Origin: Corynebacterium confusum
Lineage (GTDB): Bacteria > Actinomycetota > Actinomycetes > Mycobacteriales > Mycobacteriaceae
Reading direction: 5' to 3'
NCBI RefSeq assembly: GCF_030408715.1
Contig: NZ_CP047202.1
Location: 1,328,294-1,392,293, forward strand
Length of the DNA stretch: 64,000 nucleotides
Below, in pieces: positions 49,833 through 62,960 of the stretch. The notes under the pieces were generated by a model. The model searched no databases, was not told the DNA's origin, and was given only the letters and a program-made list of their open reading frames with translations. How positions within the stretch are numbered: position 1 is the stretch's first letter; the number at the start of each line of letters is the position of its first letter. A program made the position numbers and the translations under genes.

Positions 49833-51866
49833 TTAGCCGATATGGATCGGATCTACCTGAATCCGCAGGGGCGCGTCATCCTTACGGGAGGTGCGCGCCG
49901 CGTTCGCCTGCCGCAAGGCGCGGCCGAGCTCGGAGCGCGGCCCCAACGGCGTGCGCACGAGGACCCGCTGCGGCGCGCCCAGGCGCTGTTCATCGTAGTC
50001 GCCGGGCAGTTTCAGCCCCGGCGGCAGCGGAACCGGGCCGAGGATCTCCGCGTTCGCGGGCAGCTCCGCTAGCTCCAGGAAGCCGTCCAGGGCGGCGTCC
50101 GGGCCGTCGATAGCGGCCATGTGCACCGCCGGCGGGAAGCGGACCTCGCGCCGGCTCAACAGCTCCGCGTGGGCAGCGGCCGCGAAGTCCCACTCGGCCA
50201 GGTACTGCACCAGGGGCAGGTCCGGGTCGGCGGCGACGATGACCTCTCCGCCTTGGCCGGCCGGGGCGGCCAGGCGGGCGGCCCGGGCCCACTTGGCCAA
50301 GGTATCCTCGCCGGCGCGCAGGTCCTGGCGGTTGAGCAGCGCGCCCGCGTCCATCAAGATGACCGCCCCATAAGCGCCGCCACGCACGGGTGGCTCCGCC
50401 CCGGGGGTCGCGACCACCAGCTGCGGGGCGTGTTCGATCTCCTCGATGACGCGGTTGCCGCCGGAGACCTTGACGCGTACCGAGGGGAAGGCGCGGCCGA
50501 ATTCCTCGGCGGTGCGCTCCTGCCCCAGCACGATGGCGCGCAGCCGGGGCGAACCGCATTCGCTGCAGCGGTGATGCGCGGCGATTTTACCGCACCACCG
50601 GCAGGTCGGAGCGGAGGGCTGCCCCGACCTGCCAGAGCCCTCCTCCGGCGGCAGGCCAATGGGCCCGTTGCAATGCCGGCAGCGGGCCGGCGCGCGGCAA
50701 TTCCCACAGGCTAGAATCGGCATGTAGCCGGCCCGCGGGGACTGCACCAGGACGGGCTCTCCGCGGTCCAGCGCGCGGGCCATCGCCTGATAGGCCGGGC
50801 CCTGCAGCCGGGTGGTCCCGCCCTCCGTGTTGCGGGATAGGTCGATGCCGTAGGTGCCGACGGGCAGCACCGCCGGCATCCGGGCGCGCAGGGTGGCCGG
50901 ATCCGGCACGAGATCGTGCATCCAGCCGGACTCGACCAGCAGCTGGGCCTCCGCGGTGCGGGAAAACCCGGCGACAATGAGGGAGGCGGATTCCTGGGCG
51001 GCGCGGGTGCTTAAGACCTCGCGGGTGTGGGCGTAGGGCTTGACGTTATCGACCAGGTTGTCGTTGCCATCGTCGACCACGACTGCCAGGCGCAGCCCCT
51101 TCACCGGGGCGAAGGCAGCTGAACGGGTGCCCAGCACGATCCGGGCTTGCCCCTGAGCCGCGGAAAGGAAGCGCCGGTAGCGCGCCTGCGGGCCCAGGCT
51201 GTTGGACAGCACGGTGATCTGCTTGGCGGAGACGTAGTCGCGCAGGCTGTGCTCCAGCTCGTCGAGCTGGCGCTGGGTGGGCACGACCAGCAGCACGGCC
51301 CCGCCGTCGATGGCGACCTTGGCACTCAAGGCCGCCAGCGGGCGGTGCCACTCGTTACCGGGGGCCATCTGCCAGGCAGCGCGGGCGGGGTTGCCGCTTA
51401 AGACGTAGTCAACGAAGGACTGCCCGTGGACATAGCCGGCCCAGTCGGACAGGTCCGGTTCCGTGGTCGAACCGAGCTCCTCCCAGGGCGTGGAGAAGTC
51501 CGCCTCTTCGGCCTTGGCGTGCCGCGGCGGCAGGGCCGAGCGGATGATGTCAGAGCGCACCCCGCCGTAGCGGTCGGCGAGGGATTTGACCAGCGCGGCC
51601 AGCTGCGGCGGGTAGACCACGAAACCCGAGATGACCCGTTCGATAAAGCGCAGCTCGCCGCTAAACTCCGGGCTCGGCTCGCGGCTGAGCACGAGGGCGT
51701 CGCACAGGCGGCCGGCGAAGCGGATGCGCACGCGCACCCCGGGCTGCGCGGCCGCCGAGTCGGCCTCGCTAACGTAGTAGTCGAAGCCGCGGTCCAAGTG
51801 GGAGATGCCCAATAAAGGCAACACCCGCGCCACCGGTTTGGTGGCAGCGGGTGTCTTGGGAGGCAT
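49833..51866 (-). CDS. priA: PriA-like primosomal protein N', motor motifs degenerate
   Basis: PriA restarts collapsed replication forks. This 677-residue protein keeps the 3'-DNA-binding N-terminus (DRGFDYYVSEADSAAAQPGVRV) and a zinc-binding cysteine series, CGNCRAPARCRHCN then CRWCGKIAAHHRCSECGS. The Walker A is replaced by APGNEWHRPLAAL and the DEAH-like motif by VVVDDGNDNL, so ATP-driven unwinding is unlikely. This loss is known for actinobacterial PriA. Upstream of def, 12 bp after metK. Confidence 0.93.
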   Translation of the reverse strand: MPPKTPAATKPVARVLPLLGISHLDRGFDYYVSEADSAAAQPGVRVRIRFAGRLCDALVLSREPSPEFSGELRFIERVISGFVVYPPQLAALVKSLADRYGGVRSDIIRSALPPRHAKAEEADFSTPWEELGSTTEPDLSDWAGYVHGQSFVDYVLSGNPARAAWQMAPGNEWHRPLAALSAKVAIDGGAVLLVVPTQRQLDELEHSLRDYVSAKQITVLSNSLGPQARYRRFLSAAQGQARIVLGTRSAAFAPVKGLRLAVVVDDGNDNLVDNVKPYAHTREVLSTRAAQESASLIVAGFSRTAEAQLLVESGWMHDLVPDPATLRARMPAVLPVGTYGIDLSRNTEGGTTRLQGPAYQAMARALDRGEPVLVQSPRAGYMPILACGNCRAPARCRHCNGPIGLPPEEGSGRSGQPSAPTCRWCGKIAAHHRCSECGSPRLRAIVLGQERTAEEFGRAFPSVRVKVSGGNRVIEEIEHAPQLVVATPGAEPPVRGGAYGAVILMDAGALLNRQDLRAGEDTLAKWARAARLAAPAGQGGEVIVAADPDLPLVQYLAEWDFAAAAHAELLSRREVRFPPAVHMAAIDGPDAALDGFLELAELPANAEILGPVPLPPGLKLPGDYDEQRLGAPQRVLVRTPLGPRSELGRALRQANAARTSRKDDAPLRIQVDPIHIG

Positions 51867-51877
51867 AGGCCCCGATT

Positions 51878-53107
51878 CTACAGCCCGGCGGCAGCGCGCA
51901 GGGCGGCGGCCCGTTCGGTCGACTCCCAGGGCAGGTCAACGTCAGTGCGCCCGAAGTGGCCGTAGGCGGCCGTCTGGCGGTAGATGGGCCGCAGCAGGTC
52001 CAGGTCGCGGATGATGGCGGCCGGGCGGAGGTCGAAGACCTCGTTGACGGCAGCCTGGATGGCGCCGTCGGTCAGGTCGCCGTGGGCGGTGCCGAAGGTC
52101 TCCACGTACAGGCCCACGGGCTTGGCGCGGCCGATGGCGTAGGCCACCTGCACCTCGGCCTTATCCGCCAGGCCGGCGGCCACGATGTTCTTGGCCACCC
52201 AGCGCATGGCGTAGGCCGCCGAGCGGTCGACCTTCGATGGGTCCTTGCCGGAGAAGGCGCCGCCGCCGTGGCGGGCCATGCCGCCGTAGGTGTCGACGAT
52301 GATCTTGCGGCCGGTCAAACCGGCATCCCCCATCGGTCCACCCAGGATGAACGAGCCGGACGGGTTGACCAGCAGCGTGGTGCACTCCGAGTCGTAGAAA
52401 TGGGCCAGGCCGGCGTCCTTGATGACCCACTCCACCACGTGGGTGCGCAGCTGCTCGGCCAGCTCCTCCTGGGTAATTTCCTCATCGTGCTGGGTGGAAA
52501 TGACGATGGTGTCCAGGTGCTTCGGGTTGCCGGCGTCGTCGTAAGCGAAGGTGACCTGGGTCTTGCCGTCCGGGCGCAGGTGGTCGACGATGCCCTCCTT
52601 GCGGACCTGGGTCAGGCGGCGGGCCAGGCGGTGGGCCAGGGCGATGGACAGCGGCATGTACTCGTCGGTCTCGTTGGTGGCGTAGCCGAACATCAGGCCC
52701 TGGTCGCCGGCGCCGGCTTGGTCGTCGGCCTCGAATTCGTCGCCGGAGCGGACCTCGGTGGACGAGTCAACGCCGGCGCCGATTTCGGCGGACTGCTCGC
52801 CGATGGCGACGTTGACGCCGCAGGTGTTCCCGTCGAAGCCGACGTCGGAGGAGGTAAAACCGATCTCCGTCAGGGTGGAGCGCACCAGCTGCGGGATTTC
52901 CACGTAAGTGGAGGTGCGCACCTCCCCGACCACGTGGACCTGGCCGGTGGTGACCAGAGTTTCGACGGCTACGCGCGCATGCGGATCCCCGTCCAGCATG
53001 GCGTCCAGGATGGCGTCGGAGATGGCATCGCAGATCTTGTCTGGGTGACCTTCGGTTACAGACTCGCTGGTAAATAGGCGGGTCGCCGGGGTGGCGTTTT
53101 CTGACAC
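51878..53107 (-). CDS. metK: S-adenosylmethionine synthetase
   Basis: Makes SAM from methionine and ATP. It has 409 residues. [19 protein letters not shown] is the N-terminal ATP region, [16 protein letters not shown] and [19 protein letters not shown] are the two family signatures, and [20 protein letters not shown] the flexible core. ATG 53107 begins [21 protein letters not shown] McbR-type operator stands upstream, so repression in response to sulfur-amino-acid status is likely, as in C. glutamicum. Confidence 0.97.
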   Translation of the reverse strand: MSENATPATRLFTSESVTEGHPDKICDAISDAILDAMLDGDPHARVAVETLVTTGQVHVVGEVRTSTYVEIPQLVRSTLTEIGFTSSDVGFDGNTCGVNVAIGEQSAEIGAGVDSSTEVRSGDEFEADDQAGAGDQGLMFGYATNETDEYMPLSIALAHRLARRLTQVRKEGIVDHLRPDGKTQVTFAYDDAGNPKHLDTIVISTQHDEEITQEELAEQLRTHVVEWVIKDAGLAHFYDSECTTLLVNPSGSFILGGPMGDAGLTGRKIIVDTYGGMARHGGGAFSGKDPSKVDRSAAYAMRWVAKNIVAAGLADKAEVQVAYAIGRAKPVGLYVETFGTAHGDLTDGAIQAAVNEVFDLRPAAIIRDLDLLRPIYRQTAAYGHFGRTDVDLPWESTERAAALRAAAGL

Positions 53108-53177
53108 GTATTTATCCTTTTCTACGAACTACATTCTCCAGCTCGACTGACGCATCAAGCTTTAACAATCCCCCACC

Positions 53178-53195
53178 ATAGACCAAGCAGTCTAT
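53178..53195. promoter_or_regulatory. McbR-type operator upstream of metK
   Basis: ATAGACCAAGCAGTCTAT contains TAGAC-N6-GTCTA exactly (53179-53194), the binding motif described for McbR, the TetR repressor of sulfur amino acid metabolism in C. glutamicum. It lies about 71 bp upstream of the metK start, in the promoter range. McbR itself is not encoded in this window. Confidence 0.85.
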
Positions 53196-53235
53196 AAGAG
53201 CAACCTAGTCTGTCTGTGGGTAATCAACCTCACGT

Positions 53236-54525
53236 CTATATCGCGGCGTCCATCACGCGGTCCACTGCTGCCAGGATTTGGGCCGCGACCACCTGCTTTG
53301 TCCCATAGGCCACCTCCTGCGGCTCTGCGCCCGGGGTCAGCAGCCAGCCCTGGTTGTCTAGCTGACCAAACACCTTGCCGTGCCCGACTTCGTTGGCCAT
53401 GAGCACGTCGCAGCCCTTGCGCTTTAGCTTGGCCTGCGCCAGCTCGACGGCGGTGTGGTTTTCGTCGCCGGTCTCCGCCGCGAAGCCGACCAGCACCTGG
53501 TGCCCCGGCAGCTCGCCGGCGGCTCGCTTGTCAACCAGCGTCTTCAGGATGTCTGGGTTTTCCACCAGCTCGAGGCGGGACAGGTTAGCGTCATCCGCGC
53601 CCTTTTTCATCTTGGATTCGGCCACGGTGGCCGGACGGTAATCGGCCACGGCCGCGGACATGATGACCACGTCGGCGTCCGCGGATTCGGCCAGCATGGC
53701 CCCCAGCATGTCCCGCGTCGAGGTCACCCGCACCACGCGGGCACCCGCCGGGACCGGCAGGTCCACTATGTTTCCGGCGACCAGGACGACCTCGGCGCCG
53801 CGCTGGCTGGCCAGCTCGGCCAGGGCAAAACCCTGGCGGCCGGAGGAACGATTGCCCAGGTAGCGCACCGGGTCTAGGTCCTCCTGGGTGCCGCCGGCGG
53901 AGATGACCACCTTCGTGCCCTGCCAGTCGGCGCTCGGCGCGTAGCCGGCCAGGGTCGTGCGGGTCAGCTCAGCGACCTGCGCGGGCTCCAGCAGGCGGCC
54001 GGCACCCGAGTCGGCGCCGGTCAGCCGGCCGTGCGCCGGGTAGAGAACCGTGACGCCGCGGCGGCGCAGGGTGGCCACGTTGTCCCGGGTCGCAGGGTGG
54101 TTCCACATCTCCGTGTGCATGGCGGGAGCCACGATCACCGGGCAGGTCGCTACCAAAACAGACGCGGTGAGCAGATCGTCGGCACGCCCGGCGGCCAGCC
54201 GCGCGATCAGATCCGCGGTGGCCGGGGCAATAACGATGGCGTCGGCCTGCTGGCCGAGCGCCACGTGCTGCACCTCGTCGACGGCTGTAAAAACCGAGGT
54301 GTCCACCGGATGGCCGGACAACGCCTCGAAGGTCGCGGCGCCGACGAATTTCAGCGCGTTCGGGGTCGGGATGACCCGCACGTCCGCGCCGTTTTCCTTC
54401 AGGTCGCGCACCAGGTGGCAGGCCTTGTACGCGGCGATGCCCCCGGCCACACCCACCAGGATGCGCGGGGTACGTGCCGCCGGCTGGCGGGCTTCTTGCT
54501 GCTCTTGTCCGTTCTGCTCAGTCAC
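53236..54525 (-). CDS. coaBC: Phosphopantothenoylcysteine decarboxylase / synthetase CoaBC
   Basis: Two steps of coenzyme A synthesis in one 429-residue protein. CoaC (flavoprotein) has ILVGVAGGIAAYKACHLVR, the catalytic-site His in PAMHTEMWNHPATRDN, and the flap GRLTGADSGAGRLLEP. CoaB follows with VVISAGGTQEDLDPVRYLGN, SSGRQGFALAELASQRGAEV and MSAAVADYRPATVAESKMKK. The ACGD of the E. coli flap appears as GADS. It is downstream of rpoZ and separated by a terminator. Confidence 0.95.
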   Translation of the reverse strand: MTEQNGQEQQEARQPAARTPRILVGVAGGIAAYKACHLVRDLKENGADVRVIPTPNALKFVGAATFEALSGHPVDTSVFTAVDEVQHVALGQQADAIVIAPATADLIARLAAGRADDLLTASVLVATCPVIVAPAMHTEMWNHPATRDNVATLRRRGVTVLYPAHGRLTGADSGAGRLLEPAQVAELTRTTLAGYAPSADWQGTKVVISAGGTQEDLDPVRYLGNRSSGRQGFALAELASQRGAEVVLVAGNIVDLPVPAGARVVRVTSTRDMLGAMLAESADADVVIMSAAVADYRPATVAESKMKKGADDANLSRLELVENPDILKTLVDKRAAGELPGHQVLVGFAAETGDENHTAVELAQAKLKRKGCDVLMANEVGHGKVFGQLDNQGWLLTPGAEPQEVAYGTKQVVAAQILAAVDRVMDAAI

Positions 54526-54585
54526 AGCACCTCATTGTACGCACCGGGCCCGCTCCCCTGGCGCTCTCCGGTGCCCAGAGCGCGC

Positions 54586-54625
54586 AAAAACCTCCCGGCG
54601 GGGCGGGATGCCCCGTCCGGGAGGT
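54586..54625 (-). terminator. Strong intrinsic terminator after rpoZ
   Basis: ACCTCCCGG (54590-54598) pairs with CCGGGAGGT (54617-54625), and inside it CGGGGC (54599-54604) pairs with GCCCCG (54610-54615). The minus strand then reads TTTTT (54586-54590). It separates gmk-rpoZ from coaBC. Confidence 0.88.
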
Positions 54626-54648
54626 GTGCTACGCGGAACGCGAGTGGC

Positions 54649-54951
54649 TTAGTTGCCTTCCTCGTGGTCCAGCAAGCCCGCGTCGATCTCACGCAGGGCG
54701 ATGGACAGCGGCTTTTCGCCAGCTTCCGGGGTGACCAGCGGGCCGACGAACTCGAACACGCTATCACCGTGGTTCTGGTAGTAGCTGTTGATCTGGCGAG
54801 CACGCTTCGCGGCGAAGATCACCAGAGCGTACTTCGAAGATACCTTGTCCAGCAGCTCATCGATCGGCGGAGCGGTGATGCCCTCGGGGGCATCGAAGAC
54901 CGGCTCGGCCTTTACTGCCTCAGCGGTGTCATTGGTGGTCACGTTAGTCAC
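54649..54951 (-). CDS. rpoZ: RNA polymerase omega subunit
   Basis: A small subunit that helps assemble RNA polymerase. This protein of about 100 residues has [20 protein letters not shown], then [19 protein letters not shown], the conserved omega core, and [20 protein letters not shown] at the end. I chose GTG 54951, with AAAGG five bases upstream; GTG 54957 (two residues longer) is nearly as good. It is downstream of gmk, the usual pairing. Confidence 0.94.
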   Translation of the reverse strand: MTNVTTNDTAEAVKAEPVFDAPEGITAPPIDELLDKVSSKYALVIFAAKRARQINSYYQNHGDSVFEFVGPLVTPEAGEKPLSIALREIDAGLLDHEEGN

Positions 54952-54992
54952 ATGCACCTTTTCGTTGAATTACGGATACTTGAATACTGACT

Positions 54993-55562
54993 CTAACCTT
55001 GCAGGATAGCACTGATGGCGGCGACCGCCTCTTCCAAGTCCTCGTTGACCACCACGTGGTCGAACTCGTCTTGGGCTGCTAGCTCCTGCCGCGCGGTTTC
55101 CAGCCTACGCTCGATAACGCCCTGCGGTTCCGTACCCCGGCCGGTCAGGCGGTCAACCAGAACATCCCACGACGGGGGCGCTAGGAAGACCAGCTGTGCC
55201 TCGGGCAGCGCCTGCTTGACGGCGCGGGCACCGGCCAGATCAACTTCGACCAAGACCGGCCGGCCTTCGGCCATCGCGTCCTTAACGGGCTGCGCTGGTG
55301 TACCCGACCGCTGGAGCCCGCCGTGGATCTCTGCCCACTCGAGCATCTCGCCGGAGTCGATACGTTCTTGGAACTGCTCCGGGGTGACGAAGAAATAGTC
55401 AACCCCGTCTTGCTCACCAGGACGGGGTTGGCGCGTCGTCATGGACACGCTGAAGTACAGCCCGTCCACTCCGGTGCGTAGGCGCGAAACCACCGTGGAT
55501 TTACCCACTGCGGACGGCCCAGCCAGTACCACTAGCCGCCCGCGTTTGGTTGCACCAGACAT
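54993..55562 (-). CDS. gmk: Guanylate kinase
   Basis: Phosphorylates GMP to GDP. It has 189 residues. Walker A is [18 protein letters not shown]. The GMP-binding segment is [20 protein letters not shown], followed by the lid region [20 protein letters not shown] and [17 protein letters not shown] chose ATG 55562 (MSGATKRGR), 7 bp after the mihF stop; an open extension to 55736 overlaps mihF and is unrelated. Forms a mihF-gmk-rpoZ run. Confidence 0.96.
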   Translation of the reverse strand: MSGATKRGRLVVLAGPSAVGKSTVVSRLRTGVDGLYFSVSMTTRQPRPGEQDGVDYFFVTPEQFQERIDSGEMLEWAEIHGGLQRSGTPAQPVKDAMAEGRPVLVEVDLAGARAVKQALPEAQLVFLAPPSWDVLVDRLTGRGTEPQGVIERRLETARQELAAQDEFDHVVVNEDLEEAVAAISAILQG

Positions 55563-55569
55563 GACGGAC

Positions 55570-55890
55570 TTAGGAGGAGTAGCCGAAGCGCTCCAGCAGG
55601 GCGCGACGCTGGCGCTCACCCAGGCCGCGCAGGCGGCGGGTCTGAGCAATCTCCAGGTCTTCCATGATTTCCTTAGCTTTGACCTTGCCCACCTTCGGCA
55701 GTGCTTCCAGGAGAGCGGAGACCTTGGTCTTGCCAATGATCTCGTCGCTTTCTGCCTTGTCCAGAACTTCCTTCAGGTTGGTAGCGCCGCGCTTCAGATC
55801 AGCCTTCAGCTCAGCGCGAGCCTTGCGAGCCTCAGCAGCCTTAGCGAGGGCTTCCTTACGCTGCTCATCGGTCAACTTTGGAAGGGCCAC
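55570..55890 (-). CDS. mihF: Actinobacterial integration host factor MihF
   Basis: A nucleoid-associated DNA-bending protein specific to actinobacteria and unrelated to the IHF/HU fold. This 106-residue, very basic form begins [20 protein letters not shown] with a helical lead. [20 protein letters not shown] and [20 protein letters not shown] form the helix-two-turn-helix DNA-binding part. GTG 55890 has AGGAAA upstream. It lies between pyrF and gmk, the conserved place. Confidence 0.96.
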   Translation of the reverse strand: MALPKLTDEQRKEALAKAAEARKARAELKADLKRGATNLKEVLDKAESDEIIGKTKVSALLEALPKVGKVKAKEIMEDLEIAQTRRLRGLGERQRRALLERFGYSS

Positions 55891-56102
55891 AGGGTTTCCT
55901 CCGATTCGTTAGATTGATTTTGACGTCCAGTACATGAATACCAGATTCCGAAGCTAGTACCAGCGCATTACACGCAGGCACCCGCTCCGACTTCTGGCAA
56001 TCCTAGCACTGCTAGTAAATCGATGCCGTTACCGGGCTTGGTGTCGCACACCGTTTCAGCACGTCATCGAAGTGCGGTTACTAAAATACCAGGTTAGGCC
56101 CG

Positions 56103-56119
56103 GGGCCGATAATCGGCCC
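56103..56119 (-). terminator. Possible terminator of the pyrimidine operon
   Basis: GGGCCGAT (56103-56110) and ATCGGCCC (56112-56119) form a nearly loop-free palindrome, which in RNA would be a 7-bp stem with a 3-nt loop. It is 11 bp past the pyrF stop. No immediate T-run follows on the minus strand, so efficiency is doubtful. Confidence 0.4.
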
Positions 56120-56129
56120 GAGGCGCGCG

Positions 56130-56979
56130 CTAATCCCGGAAGTCCGCGGCTATGGAATCCACAGCTTTTCGCAGGTCATCTACCTTCGGGCCGCGCTCCA
56201 GGATGGCGCGCGAGACGTTCGCGAAGCCCAGTTCGCTGCGCCCGGCCACGATCGCGCGGACCTCTTTGGGGCCGGCCCCCTGGGCGCCCACGCCCGGCAG
56301 CAAGACTGGCCCATTGAGCTGGTCCAACTCCGGCGGCGTGTCCAAGGTTGCCCCGACCACCACGCCGATATCCCCAACCTGGCCGGGACGGGTTTCCGCG
56401 TTGCGCTCGGCGCAGATATCCACCACCGACTGGGCCACGGTGCGGCCGCTATCCGGTGCCTGGAGTCCCTGCAGGCGACGGGCCTCCGGGTTGGAGGTAG
56501 CCGCCAGCACGAAGATGCCCCGGCCGGTGGCCTGGGCCGCCGCAAAGGCCGGCTCCAGGGCGCCCACGCCCAGGTAGGGGCTCAGGGTGACCGCGTCGGC
56601 CCTTAGGGGCGAGTCCTCGCCCATCCAGGCGTCGGCGTAGCCGGCCATGGTGGAACCGATGTCGCCGCGCTTGGCGTCCGCCACGCTCAAGCAGCCGACC
56701 GCGCGCAGATCAGCCAAGGTCTCTTCCAGGGCCGCCAGGCCCGCGGAGCCGAAGCGCTCGTAGAAAGCCACCTGGGGCTTGACCAGCGCGGCCACCGGCG
56801 CGAAGGCCTCCACGCAGCGGCGGCTAAACTCCCGCACGCCGGCGGCGTCCACGCCCAGCCCCCACTGCTGAAGCAGGTAGGGGTGCGGGTCGATGCCGAC
56901 GCACAGCCGGCCGCGCTGCTGGCCGGCCGCGACCAGCCGCTCGCCGCAGCCCGGCGCTCTCGTCCCGGGTTGCTGTTGG

Positions 56980-56999
<20 letters not shown>
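56130..56999 (-). CDS. pyrF: Orotidine 5'-phosphate decarboxylase
   Basis: The last step to UMP. It has 289 residues and is the longer actinobacterial type. [18 protein letters not shown] is the N-terminal substrate segment, [20 protein letters not shown] contains the catalytic Lys-Asp network (DAKRGD), and [19 protein letters not shown] and [14 protein letters not shown] lie later. Its ATG overlaps the carB end by 20 bp. Last gene of the pyr operon. Confidence 0.95.
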
Positions 57000-60324
<3,325 letters not shown>

Positions 60325-60350
60325 GGTCTCTTTACAATCCTTCCTGGTCT

Positions 60351-61511
60351 TTACTTGTTGTCTGCACGCTGGCTGAGCAGCTCGATAAACTGGTCAAACA
60401 GCGGGTTGGCGTCGTGGGGGCCGGCGGCGGATTCCGGGTGGTACTGCACGGAATAAGCCTTGCCACTCTTCAGCGCCACGCCCTCGACAGTGCCGTCATT
60501 GAGGCAGGTGTGGGTGATGATGGCCGGCCCAAAGTCCGACTCGAACTCCCCGCCCGGCTTTCCAGTCGGGTTTTCCAGCGCGAAGCCGTGGTTCTGGGAG
60601 GTGATGTCGATCTTGCCGGTCAGGTGGTTTTGCACCGGGACGTTGATGCCACGGTGGCCGAACTTCATCTTGTAGGTGCTCAGGCCCAGCGCGCGGCCGA
60701 GCAGCTGGTTACCGAAGCAGATGCCGAAGAGCGGGTAGCCGGCGGACAGGATGTCGCGGACGATGCCGACCATCTCGTCGGCCGTGGCCGGGTCGCCCGG
60801 CCCGTTGGAGATGAATACCCCGTCCGGCTGGTACTGCTCGATCTCCTTGAGCGGGGTGCCCGAGGGCACGACGACGGTCTCGATGCCGCGGCGGGCGAAG
60901 TGGCGCGGGGTGGCGGACTTAATCCCCATGTCGTAAGCGACGACGGTGTAGCGCTTTTGCCCTTCCGCTTCGATGGTATACGGCGCGTCGGTGGTCACCT
61001 CGCCGGACAGGTCGGCGCCTTCCATGGCCTCTTGGCCCTTGACCTCGGCGAGCAGCTCCTCGACGTCGCGCTCGGCGGCCTCACCACTGAAGATGCCGGC
61101 GGCGATGGAGCCGTAGTTGCGCAGGTGGCGGACCAGGGAACGGGTATCCACGCCGCGGATGCCGATGATGTTCTGGGCTTCCATCTCTTCCGGCAGGCTG
61201 CGTTCGGCGCGCCAGTTGGACACGCGGTGAGCCAGGTCGCGGATGACCAGGCCGGCAACCCAGATGCGGTTGCCGCGGGACTCGTTGTCCTCGTCGTTCC
61301 AGCCGGTGTTGCCGATCTGCGGGGCTGTCGTCACCACGATCTGGCGGTGGTAGGACGGGTCCGTCATGGTCTCCTGGTAGCCGGTCATGCCGGTGGTAAA
61401 GACGGCCTCACCGAGGGTGGTTCCGGTGGCGCCGAAACCAAAGCCGCGGAACGTACGACCGTCTGCCAAGACCAGGATGGCCGGCGTGGAGGTATGGGCG
61501 GAGTCAGTCAT
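60351..61511 (-). CDS. carA: Carbamoyl-phosphate synthase, small (glutaminase) subunit
   Basis: Supplies ammonia from glutamine to CarB. It has 386 residues. [20 protein letters not shown] and [20 protein letters not shown] start it, and [17 protein letters not shown] follows. The class I amidotransferase domain has [14 protein letters not shown] and the catalytic Cys in [17 protein letters not shown], with [11 protein letters not shown] near the end holding the His-Glu pair. carB follows 26 bp later. Confidence 0.97.
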   Translation of the reverse strand: MTDSAHTSTPAILVLADGRTFRGFGFGATGTTLGEAVFTTGMTGYQETMTDPSYHRQIVVTTAPQIGNTGWNDEDNESRGNRIWVAGLVIRDLAHRVSNWRAERSLPEEMEAQNIIGIRGVDTRSLVRHLRNYGSIAAGIFSGEAAERDVEELLAEVKGQEAMEGADLSGEVTTDAPYTIEAEGQKRYTVVAYDMGIKSATPRHFARRGIETVVVPSGTPLKEIEQYQPDGVFISNGPGDPATADEMVGIVRDILSAGYPLFGICFGNQLLGRALGLSTYKMKFGHRGINVPVQNHLTGKIDITSQNHGFALENPTGKPGGEFESDFGPAIITHTCLNDGTVEGVALKSGKAYSVQYHPESAAGPHDANPLFDQFIELLSQRADNK

Positions 61512-61586
61512 GAATGTGCCTTTCGCTGACTAGTAAATCTTGAGAAGTATTATATGCGGTCTTATGTATTTCTTCCACGACTGACT

Positions 61587-62948
61587 TTAGTCGTCAGCCC
61601 CGCGGGAGTACGTCACCGCGCCACGCAGAATGGTGTGGGTAACCTGCGCGTTGAATTCCTCCCCCTCATAGGGGTTATTCCGCGCCTTGGAGGCCAGCCG
61701 CGTCGAGTCCGAATTCCACGGGCTGTTCGGGTCCACCAGCGCCAGGTTGGCGGGCTCGCCCACCGCGATCGGACGCCCCTGGCCCGGCAGGCGGGTAATC
61801 TCCGCCGGGCGCTCGGACATCACGCGGGCGACGAAGCGCCAGTCGGCCAAGCCGGAAGCGACAAAGATCTTGGCGATAATCGCGAGCGAGGACTCCAGGC
61901 CGAGCATGCCCGGCTTGGCGTTTTCGAACTCCACGCACTTGTCTTCGGCGCCGTGCGGCGCGTGGTCGGTGGCCACGCAGTCGATGACCCCGTCCAGCAG
62001 CGCTTGGCGCAGTGCCTGCGTGTCGTGCTCCTCACGCAGCGGCGGGTTGACGCGGAAGACACCGTCATAGGTGTGCAGCTTGTCGTCGGTCAGCAGAAGG
62101 TGGTGCGGGGTCACCTCGGCAGTCAGGGGGATGTCCTGGGACTTCGCCCACTTGAGCAGTTCCACCGTGCCGGTGGTCGAGGCGTGGCAGATGTGCACGC
62201 GGTTGCCGTAGTCGCGGGCCAGCAGGGCGTCGCGGGCCACGATCGATTCCTCGGCGACCCGCGGCCAGCCGGTCAGGCCCAGCTTGGCGGCGGTCTCACC
62301 TTCGTGCGCCACTGCCCCGTCGGTCAACCGCGGCTCCTCGGCGTGCTGGGCCAGCAGGACGTCCAGACCCTTGGCGTATTCCAGGGCGCGGCGCATCAGC
62401 TGCGGATCGGCCACGCACTTGCCGTCGTCGGAGAACATCCGCACCTTGGCGTCGCTGCGGACCATCATGCCGAACTCGGTGAGCGTCTTGCCCTCGAGCC
62501 CCTTGGTGATAGAGCCCACCGGGTGCACGTCGCAGGTGCCGATGCGCTGGGCTTTGGCCCAGATGGACTCCGCGATGACCGGCTGGTCCGTGACCGGGTT
62601 GGTATTGGCCATGGTGAACACGGCAGTGAACCCGCCCTTGGCGGCGGCCTGGGAACCGGTCTCGATGGTCTCGGTGTCCTCGCGGCCTGGCTCGCGCAGG
62701 TGGACATGCATGTCCACCAGGCCTGGCAGGAGCACGTTGCCCGCGCCGTCGATGACCTCGGCCTGCTGGGCATCGTCCCCGGCCAGCTGGTCGGCCAGCC
62801 CCGCGCCGATCTCGGCGATGACGCCGTCGCGAACCAAGACGTCGACCGGGTCTCCCTCGCCGTAGGGGCGGACGTTGGTGATAAGCAACGGGCGCTGCGG
62901 CGCCGGGTGGTTGGCGCCGGTAGCCGGGAATTGAGAAGTGTTGGTCAT
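61587..62948 (-). CDS. pyrC: Dihydroorotase
   Basis: A zinc amidohydrolase that closes carbamoyl aspartate to dihydroorotate. It has 453 residues, the class I form. [20 protein letters not shown] gives the first His-x-His, [20 protein letters not shown] follows, [14 protein letters not shown] carries a further His, and [20 protein letters not shown] holds the conserved Asp. It starts 12 bp after pyrB, and a 75-bp gap without any gene separates it from carA. Confidence 0.97.
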   Translation of the reverse strand: MTNTSQFPATGANHPAPQRPLLITNVRPYGEGDPVDVLVRDGVIAEIGAGLADQLAGDDAQQAEVIDGAGNVLLPGLVDMHVHLREPGREDTETIETGSQAAAKGGFTAVFTMANTNPVTDQPVIAESIWAKAQRIGTCDVHPVGSITKGLEGKTLTEFGMMVRSDAKVRMFSDDGKCVADPQLMRRALEYAKGLDVLLAQHAEEPRLTDGAVAHEGETAAKLGLTGWPRVAEESIVARDALLARDYGNRVHICHASTTGTVELLKWAKSQDIPLTAEVTPHHLLLTDDKLHTYDGVFRVNPPLREEHDTQALRQALLDGVIDCVATDHAPHGAEDKCVEFENAKPGMLGLESSLAIIAKIFVASGLADWRFVARVMSERPAEITRLPGQGRPIAVGEPANLALVDPNSPWNSDSTRLASKARNNPYEGEEFNAQVTHTILRGAVTYSRGADD

Positions 62949-62960
62949 GAGTATTTTCTC

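Noticed and set aside
53108..53235. SAM riboswitch upstream of metK
   Set aside because: The gap is short and shows no SAM aptamer-like set of helices; the McbR operator explains control better.
56003..56015. CTAGCA-C-TGCTAG palindrome upstream of mihF as an operator
   Set aside because: Perfect but short and with no regulator or promoter boxes in a sensible position; left as coincidence.
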